Shown: one piece after another, positions 58,833 to 64,000 of the stretch | Layout of the letters: every line of letters begins with the position of its first letter | Numbering within the stretch: the first letter of the stretch is position 1 | Assembly: GCA_014378765.1 (NCBI GenBank) | Contig: JACMNA010000133.1 | Span: forward strand, 45,978-109,977 | Source of the DNA: Bdellovibrio sp. | GTDB taxonomy: Bacteria; Bdellovibrionota; Bdellovibrionia; Bdellovibrionales; Bdellovibrionaceae | Reading direction: 5' to 3' | Length of the DNA stretch: 64,000 nucleotides | Program-made: the position numbers and the translations under genes | The notes under the pieces: model-generated | The model's input: only the letters and a program-made list of their open reading frames with translations | Databases searched by the model: none | Told to the model about the DNA's origin: nothing

Positions 58833-61247
58833 ATGAACGTCTTTTTCAAAAAATTTCGAAATGATATCAAAGCTATTGCATTCTTGAGTACCGGTTTATT
58901 TCTTGCCTTAGCCCTTGCAAGTTATAGTGCGAAAGACCCCTCATTTAACTCGATGGGACATGGTTTTAAAACTCTCAACTATTGTGGAATTTTAGGAAGC
59001 TTCTTAGCCGACTTGATTTACCAACTGATGGGCTTGCCCGCTTGGGTTATGATTGCGGGCCTTTTTCAGGCCGCCGTCTTAAGTCTTAAGGGTAAAGATA
59101 TTGAAATGAAAAACATGCGTGTCGTGTGGATGCTTTTATTAATTTGCAGCTTTGCGGCGCTGGCTTCGATTTATTGGCCCGATCGTAAAGTTTTTGAGAA
59201 TCAAATTTATCCGGGCGGTTTGCTTGGAGTTGGGTTAGCCAGTGGTTTGGTTAAAGTGCTTAATAGCATTGGCGCGCAAGTATTGCTTTGGGCGGCGGCG
59301 TCGATGCTAGTGGTTTTTTCATTCGAAATCAGTTTAAAAGAAATTATTATGTCAACGGTCGATTTCGCTTCTGATCAATTTGAAAACTCTAAAAAATCTG
59401 ATTTTTTCAAAGATTGGCAATGGCCAGAATTCAAGAAACCAAAAGTAGAAAAAGCTGATAAAAAAGCCGAGATGACAATCGGTACTGGCAAAGCTCCCGT
59501 CAGCACTAAAAAAACCGAAAGCTTGATGGCGGCTTCGCAATTAAAAATGGAACTCGAAGATGAAGAACGCAATGCAGATGAAGACGATGAAATGCAGGAG
59601 CAAATTTTAGAAGGTTTAGTTGCCCACGATGGCGCCGAAGCCGTCGCCGTTTCAGCTTACGAGCCGCCCGCCCGCCGCAAAGTAGTTATGCCGATGAAGA
59701 CTCCACGACGCGTTGCCAATTGGACAATGCCGAAGCTTTCTTTACTAGAAGACCCTCCTTTAACTCGAATAAAAATCGATGAAAAAGAAATCCGTCGTAA
59801 AGCCGACATTACCTTAGAAAAATTGAGGCAGTTCGATGTGAACGGTCAAATCGTGGCCGCTAAGCCTGGCCCAGCCGTGACCATGTTTGAATTTAAACCG
59901 AACGTCGATGTGCGCGTAAATAAAGTGACCGAGCTTGCGGACGACTTAGCTTTAGCCTTATCGGCTGAATCACTTCGAATTATCGCGCCGATTCCGGGTC
60001 GCGACGTCATTGGCATCGAAACTTCAAATGCGCAGCGTGAAACGGTTTATTTAAAGGATTTATTAGCCGATGAAATGTTTTGGTCTGATGACATGAAACT
60101 TCCGATTGCACTGGGTAAGCAAACCAACGGCGAACCCCGCATCGTAGATCTACGTAAAATGCCCCATTTGCTAATTGCCGGCACGACCGGTTCGGGTAAA
60201 TCCGTTTTTACCGTCGCCACGATAACGGGATTTTTATTTAAACATTCGCCAAAAACGTTGCGTCTGATTTTAGTAGATCCAAAACAAGTTGATTTAGCAG
60301 CTTTCGCCGACATTCCCCATTTAATCATGCCGCCGATACGTGATCCTAAAAAAGCGGTGGTCGCGTTACGCTGGGCCGTTAAGGAAATGGAAAAGCGGTA
60401 CAAATCAATGAGCAAATTTGGCGCGCGCAATATCGAACAATTTAATGAACTGGTTGAAAAATTCACGGCCGATAAATTAGAAGAGCACGAAAAAATAAAT
60501 GCCGAGTACGAAAACCAAGGCATCATGAAACTAGAACAGTATTATTATACGCCGCAACCCTACACGGTAATTGCCATTGAAGAATTCGGTGACTTAATGG
60601 CGGTTGATAAACAAAACGTTGAACAATCAATCGTGCGCTTGGCCCAAATGGCGCGTGCGTGCGGAATGCATTTAATGATCGCGATGCAGTCGCCTCGTAA
60701 GGAAGTTGTCACCGGATTGATTAAAACCAACATACCGGGACGCATCAGCTTTAAAGTGGCATCTAAAATGGATTCGCGAATTATTCTTGATCAAGCGGGA
60801 GCCGAACGTCTACTTGCTCAAGGTGATATGTTAGTTGTTAGTAATGGCTCATCTACCCCCATGCGCCACCATGGACCTTATTTGAAAGAAACCGAAATTA
60901 ACGGCGTCGCTAAATTTTGGAGCGACCAGGGTGAACCCGAATATGATGCTATAGCGATGCGGGCGCTTGAGGGCGGCCCCGCCGGTAGCGGTTTGGGTGC
61001 TGAAGCCGGCAATGATTTTGGTAGCGATTTAGATAGTAGCGGCGACGAATACGACGAGCGCTACGATGAAATTTTAGCGTGGGCGGGTGGGCAAAAAGCA
61101 ATCTCGGCCTCATTAATTCAACGACGATTTAAATTGGGCTACCCTCGCGCAGCCCGCCTAATTGAACTTTTTGAAAAAGAAGGCGTAGTCGGTCCGGCCA
61201 ATGGCAGTAAGCCACGCGCCGTTTTAGTTGCGAGCCATCAAGGGTAA
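58833..61247 (+). CDS. ftsK: DNA translocase FtsK/SpoIIIE
   Basis: FtsK pumps DNA at the septum. The 804-residue protein has four predicted N-terminal membrane helices (about 15-175) and a charged linker (about 195-290). The RecA-like motor carries Walker A GTTGSGKS (450-457), LRLILVDPKQVDLAAFADIPHL and AIEEFGDLM. The C-terminal winged-helix gamma domain (about 740-804) recognises polar DNA sequences in homologues. The linker is much shorter than in E. coli, as in SpoIIIE-like proteins. Confidence 0.97.
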   Translation: MNVFFKKFRNDIKAIAFLSTGLFLALALASYSAKDPSFNSMGHGFKTLNYCGILGSFLADLIYQLMGLPAWVMIAGLFQAAVLSLKGKDIEMKNMRVVWMLLLICSFAALASIYWPDRKVFENQIYPGGLLGVGLASGLVKVLNSIGAQVLLWAAASMLVVFSFEISLKEIIMSTVDFASDQFENSKKSDFFKDWQWPEFKKPKVEKADKKAEMTIGTGKAPVSTKKTESLMAASQLKMELEDEERNADEDDEMQEQILEGLVAHDGAEAVAVSAYEPPARRKVVMPMKTPRRVANWTMPKLSLLEDPPLTRIKIDEKEIRRKADITLEKLRQFDVNGQIVAAKPGPAVTMFEFKPNVDVRVNKVTELADDLALALSAESLRIIAPIPGRDVIGIETSNAQRETVYLKDLLADEMFWSDDMKLPIALGKQTNGEPRIVDLRKMPHLLIAGTTGSGKSVFTVATITGFLFKHSPKTLRLILVDPKQVDLAAFADIPHLIMPPIRDPKKAVVALRWAVKEMEKRYKSMSKFGARNIEQFNELVEKFTADKLEEHEKINAEYENQGIMKLEQYYYTPQPYTVIAIEEFGDLMAVDKQNVEQSIVRLAQMARACGMHLMIAMQSPRKEVVTGLIKTNIPGRISFKVASKMDSRIILDQAGAERLLAQGDMLVVSNGSSTPMRHHGPYLKETEINGVAKFWSDQGEPEYDAIAMRALEGGPAGSGLGAEAGNDFGSDLDSSGDEYDERYDEILAWAGGQKAISASLIQRRFKLGYPRAARLIELFEKEGVVGPANGSKPRAVLVASHQG

Positions 61248-61306
61248 TTAAATGCGAGCTTACCAAAATTGAGTACGACAATTGCCTTTCTGATACTCAA
61301 AAAGCG

Positions 61307-61543
61307 GTGGTCGACCTAATTGATACGCAAAACTTATGGGTTGTTAAAAAGCAAAGAAGCATCGTAGATGTTTTTCAGCAGATTTATAAAGAAGAAATAA
61401 AACAGATTGATCAAATACTTCGTAATCTTAGAAAAAAAATCGCTACCGATTTTGGCGCAGCCATTGAGGTAAAAAATAAAAAGATGTTGTTAGACTTCAT
61501 TAGAAGTATTGATAACAAAATTGAAGAGCTAAAAAGAACTTAA
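61307..61543 (+). CDS. uncertain small ORF downstream of ftsK
   Basis: From the GTG at 61307 a 78-residue helical, charged product can be read (DTQNLWVVKKQRSIVDVFQQ ... EEIKQIDQILRNLRKKI). The same frame upstream of the GTG, back to the ftsK stop, also reads like protein (CELTKIEYDNCLSDTQKAVV) but has no start codon. No ribosome site is evident. It may be a real gene with an unusual start, a degraded gene, or a frame by chance. Confidence 0.4.
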   Translation: MVDLIDTQNLWVVKKQRSIVDVFQQIYKEEIKQIDQILRNLRKKIATDFGAAIEVKNKKMLLDFIRSIDNKIEELKRT

Positions 61544-61600
61544 ATAAAAAAGGTGAATAGCCATATGCAACTCACCTTTAAAAATCTGACAATTACTAAT

Positions 61601-62407
61601 TTACCGAAGCTCTAAACGGTAGTGTTGCGCATTATAAGCCGTATCGCGAATACGCATAATATAAACAGCCTTAGGAAAGCGGCCCGTATCAAATGTAGCT
61701 TTCCATTCCTTAGAGTTGCGATCGTATGACCAGTCTTCATTCGGTAACTTTGTGTAGCCTTGAGTATCGCAGGTCATACCGTGATCCATTCCATCGCGCA
61801 AAACTTCAACGCAGCCAAACGAGTCATTCTCGGCATATCCAAATACTCGTCCAACGATCGTGTCGCCTTGTTTGACGATTCCGTTTGAAACCGCACCGTT
61901 AACTTTAAATTCGATTCCGCGGATGATCGGCGGAACGTAAGGTGTGCCAAAGGTTCGGCTAGGTTCACGTTTTAATAATTCATTCAGCGTCAATGAAGAT
62001 CCGCGTGAACTCAAGCAGACACCTTTGCTACCATCTTTTACGATCACTTGTTCGGCGTTTGCCGCGCTACAGGCTAATGGAGGATTTGTTTTCGTGTAGG
62101 TAGTTAAAGGAACAGCGAAACAACCATTAATAAGACAGGCCATGCTCATCCATTCGTAAACTTCGGGCGCTTGCTGATCACTGCCGGGGCCAAACGAGGC
62201 CGCCGCTTTTGTACCGTAACCTTGCGAGGCAAATGTTGAAGTACTATATATTTTGCCTTCAGCCGCGCTGTTATTTAAATTTGAAACAAAACCTTTAGCG
62301 CAATTTTGGAATGTAAAAACCATTGTGATTAAACCGATAACAAGTACGGTTGATTTTACCAAAGTGCGGTTTTTACTTATCCAAGTCGTATTATTTTTGT
62401 TTTCCAT
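61601..62407 (-). CDS. secreted/lipoprotein-like hypothetical protein
   Basis: The 268-residue product has an N-terminal hydrophobic helix (about 18-35) followed by FQNCAKGF, which could be a relaxed lipobox (Cys36). The standard LxxC pattern is not met, so lipid attachment is uncertain. The mature part has several Cys (MACLINGCFA, LACSAAN, GVCLSS, FGCVEV, MTCDTQ) and beta-rich segments. GGGAGAG precedes the ATG. No family recognised. Confidence 0.65.
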   Translation of the reverse strand: MENKNNTTWISKNRTLVKSTVLVIGLITMVFTFQNCAKGFVSNLNNSAAEGKIYSTSTFASQGYGTKAAASFGPGSDQQAPEVYEWMSMACLINGCFAVPLTTYTKTNPPLACSAANAEQVIVKDGSKGVCLSSRGSSLTLNELLKREPSRTFGTPYVPPIIRGIEFKVNGAVSNGIVKQGDTIVGRVFGYAENDSFGCVEVLRDGMDHGMTCDTQGYTKLPNEDWSYDRNSKEWKATFDTGRFPKAVYIMRIRDTAYNAQHYRLELR

Positions 62408-62798
62408 GAGCTCTCCCGTTCGTAACAGTTAATTCAATATTTAGGCCCGCCAAATCTGCGCAGCTCATTTTAAATCGTCTCAAAGTTAAAATTTGAATAT
62501 CAATTCTTAGTATTCTTACATTTTCTATCGGATATCTGACCGACATTACTTAGTAAAATGAAAAACTAATCATTATTTCGACAGCTGAAAATCTGAAATA
62601 CAGCGCGAATGTATCATCCTGAAACAAGCCTTGGCTGCTATCCAGAATACAATTGCGGAAGCGTTGGGCCAAGTTTGTATCAATAAAGTAGGCGCTAAAG
62701 CCATAGCCAGCCGTGTTAAGAACGTTTGGCATTTGTAATCACTCAAAAACCTGTGCTGTGATGACAATACTTTAAACCAATTAACTAAGGAGAGTTAT
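62408..62798. other. 391-base spacer without a confident gene
   Basis: The spacer separates two divergent genes and probably contains both promoters. Short frames exist on both strands near 62550-62767, including a plus-strand 49-codon frame (62589-62735) with no usable start. None has a ribosome site or recognisable product. I see no RNA gene or strong hairpin. Confidence 0.5.
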
Positions 62799-63374
62799 AT
62801 GATGAAATCATTAGTACTGGCGGCCGCGATGATCGTGTCTGTTTCAGCACAAGCTTACAATACAGTTGCGGAAAGCATTTTTGCTTCTCAGCAAGCGCAC
62901 ATTCAAACTTCGGTTCAGACACAAGGTCTTAACTGGAAAGTTGGAGACGAAAATAACTACAAGCTTAACATGGGCGGATTTATCAACGGCACAATGAAGA
63001 TGTCTGTTCGCGAAATCGGTGCCGATGGCGCTTGGTTAGTTCAAGACGTTGATTTGATGATTCAAAAGCAAAAAATCGAAATTTTGCTTGATATGAACAC
63101 GGGCGTAATCAAAAAAATGTTAGTTAACGGTAAAGAGCAAGAACCACCTAAGTCTGATTACGAAATTGTTGACCAAAAAGAAGACCACATTACTGTTCCG
63201 GCCGGTTCTTTCGACGTGATTTATCTTAAAGTTAAAGACAAAGCGAATAAAGACGCTATTACTGAGCAATGGATTAACCCTCGTGATATTCCACTTTCAG
63301 GAATGGTCAAATCTTTAGCAGATAGCCAATTAGGAAAAGTGACAGTCGAGCTAGTTTCGTTTAAAAAAATGTAA
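62799..63374 (+). CDS. secreted DUF3108-like protein
   Basis: The 191-residue product has a signal peptide (about 1-19, SVSAQA). The beta-rich mature domain starts near LNWKVGDENNYKLNMGGFINGTMKMSVREI and ends VTVELVSFKKM. The pattern is similar to periplasmic DUF3108-type proteins, but the match is only approximate. AAGGAGAG precedes the ATG at 62799. Its stop overlaps the next start codon (TAATG). Confidence 0.7.
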   Translation: MMKSLVLAAAMIVSVSAQAYNTVAESIFASQQAHIQTSVQTQGLNWKVGDENNYKLNMGGFINGTMKMSVREIGADGAWLVQDVDLMIQKQKIEILLDMNTGVIKKMLVNGKEQEPPKSDYEIVDQKEDHITVPAGSFDVIYLKVKDKANKDAITEQWINPRDIPLSGMVKSLADSQLGKVTVELVSFKKM

Positions 63375-64000
63375 TGTTTAAAAAAATATTTTATTTTAAA
63401 AAAGCCGCGGTAATTAACGCGGCTTTTTTTATTTTCTCAAGCCTAGCGGATGCCCGATTGGTACTAACTACGTTTGACTCCGTCCGCTCTAAAGCCAGTC
63501 TTCTGTTGCTTCAAAAACAAAAAAAACAGGCTATGGCGGTAGTCAGTGATTATATCGCCAACGAAACAAATAAAGTGGCAATCGCCGAAGCCAGCGATTT
63601 CTTATTAATGATATCAAAAACATTTCTTAGTAAAGAAGCGCAAGAGGCTTACGAAACCTCAATTAATTTAACAAGCGATAACTCGAAAGAATCACTTCAA
63701 CAGGTTGAAGTCTGCTTGCAATTAGAGCCGCAAAATGCGGAGTGTCTTATTCAGCGGCTGCGATTGGCGGTACGGTTGAAAAATAAAAGCCTAAATGAAA
63801 AAACAATGGCAATTCTTGAAGAGGCCATTCCGGGCACAATCGTTGAAAACTGGGCGGCTTTGATCGTAAAAAAACATGAGCCCGATTTTAAATCAAAATC
63901 CATAGTGAAAAAATTAACTGAGAAACCATCTGAAGATGTGTTTGTACTGACCACTCTTGAATTAGACCGAGCTTTTGAAGTTAATAATTTTTCTCGCGCA
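63374..64000 (+). CDS. secreted hypothetical protein, truncated by window end
   Basis: The frame from ATG 63374 is open for 209 codons to the window edge, without a stop. The N-terminus MFKKIFYFKKAAVINAAFFI plus FSSLADA is a signal peptide. The mature part is helical and charged, with TPR-like character (EVCLQLEPQNAECLIQRLRLAVRLKNKSL). It starts within the stop of the upstream gene (TAATG) and has no own ribosome site. A perfect terminator-like hairpin lies within codons 9-19. Confidence 0.72.
   Translation, partial: MFKKIFYFKKAAVINAAFFIFSSLADARLVLTTFDSVRSKASLLLLQKQKKQAMAVVSDYIANETNKVAIAEASDFLLMISKTFLSKEAQEAYETSINLTSDNSKESLQQVEVCLQLEPQNAECLIQRLRLAVRLKNKSLNEKTMAILEEAIPGTIVENWAALIVKKHEPDFKSKSIVKKLTEKPSEDVFVLTTLELDRAFEVNNFSRA
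63398..63430 (+). terminator. intrinsic terminator embedded in signal-peptide codons
   Basis: AAAAAAGCCGCG and CGCGGCTTTTTT form a 12-bp perfect stem with an 8-base loop, followed by a T-run (63424-63430). It follows the stop of 62799-63374 by 23 bases and lies in the 5' coding end of the next frame, so it can act as a terminator for the first gene or as an attenuator for the second. Confidence 0.85.

Noticed and set aside
62589..62735. Plus-strand 49-codon frame (with LKQALAAIQNTIAEALGQ)
   Set aside because: It follows a stop codon, has no ATG/GTG/TTG start or ribosome site, and the opposite strand also has an open frame; not enough to call a gene or pseudogene.

Overview
The window is the chromosomal origin region of a moderately AT-rich, diderm, aerobically respiring bacterium. 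It most likely belongs to Bdellovibrionota (Bdellovibrio/Pseudobdellovibrio-like). The evidence is the oriC-proximal gene set (rpmH-rnpA-yidD-yidC-jag-mnmE-mnmG-rsmG-parA-parB on one side, dnaA-dnaN-recF-gyrB-gyrA on the other), a bactofilin coupled to parB, an F-type ATP synthase with two b-type stalk subunits, a cytochrome b558-type succinate dehydrogenase, a Fis-type regulator and many secreted or lipoproteins. The taxonomic call is inference; there is no rRNA in the window.

Layout. 1-1283 (minus): nuoA followed directly by nuoH, the latter cut by the window edge. 1473-6514: mfd, a flavin split-barrel protein and a probable outer-membrane barrel. 6628-12509 (minus): ATP synthase operon atpF'-F-H-A-G-D-C. 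12596-14721 (minus): parA-parB-bactofilin. A short lipoprotein gene follows, flanked by one near-perfect and one perfect parS site (14805-14820, 15267-15282). 15329-22213 (minus): the rpmH-to-rsmG cluster. 22373-31221 (plus): dnaA, oriC (DnaA boxes, a DnaA-trio-like run and an AT-rich stretch at 23771-23981), dnaN, recF, gyrB, gyrA, then a TPR lipoprotein. 32031-33610 (plus): the second ATP synthase operon (atpZ-like, atpI-like, atpB, atpE), closed by a strong terminator. 33798-42185: two small secreted proteins, then a minus-strand block with phosphomannomutase, pdxA, three consecutive parvulin-type chaperones, a DUF374 acyltransferase-like protein and etfA/etfB. 42403-46720 (plus): sdhC-A-B and a translationally coupled unknown gene. 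47233-53280: a subtilase, a hydrolase/FHA pair, and rpsF-DUF2232-rplI. 53523-61247: a cytochrome b562-like protein, a thioredoxin-TPR protein behind a striking palindromic promoter, dnaB, fis, queE and ftsK. 61307-64000: an uncertain small ORF, lipoprotein-like and secreted proteins, and a truncated ORF whose signal-peptide codons contain a complete intrinsic terminator.

How it works together. Replication would start between dnaA and dnaN. Both ATP synthase operons, the ribosomal/RNA-modification genes and gyrase are transcribed away from the origin. ParA/ParB, the two parS sites and the bactofilin form an origin-segregation module about 9 kb from oriC. Complex I, ETF, succinate dehydrogenase and ATP synthase form an aerobic energy set. 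SurA-like chaperones, YidC, secreted proteases and lipoproteins reflect heavy envelope traffic. No tRNA, rRNA, CRISPR array, insertion sequence or prophage was seen.
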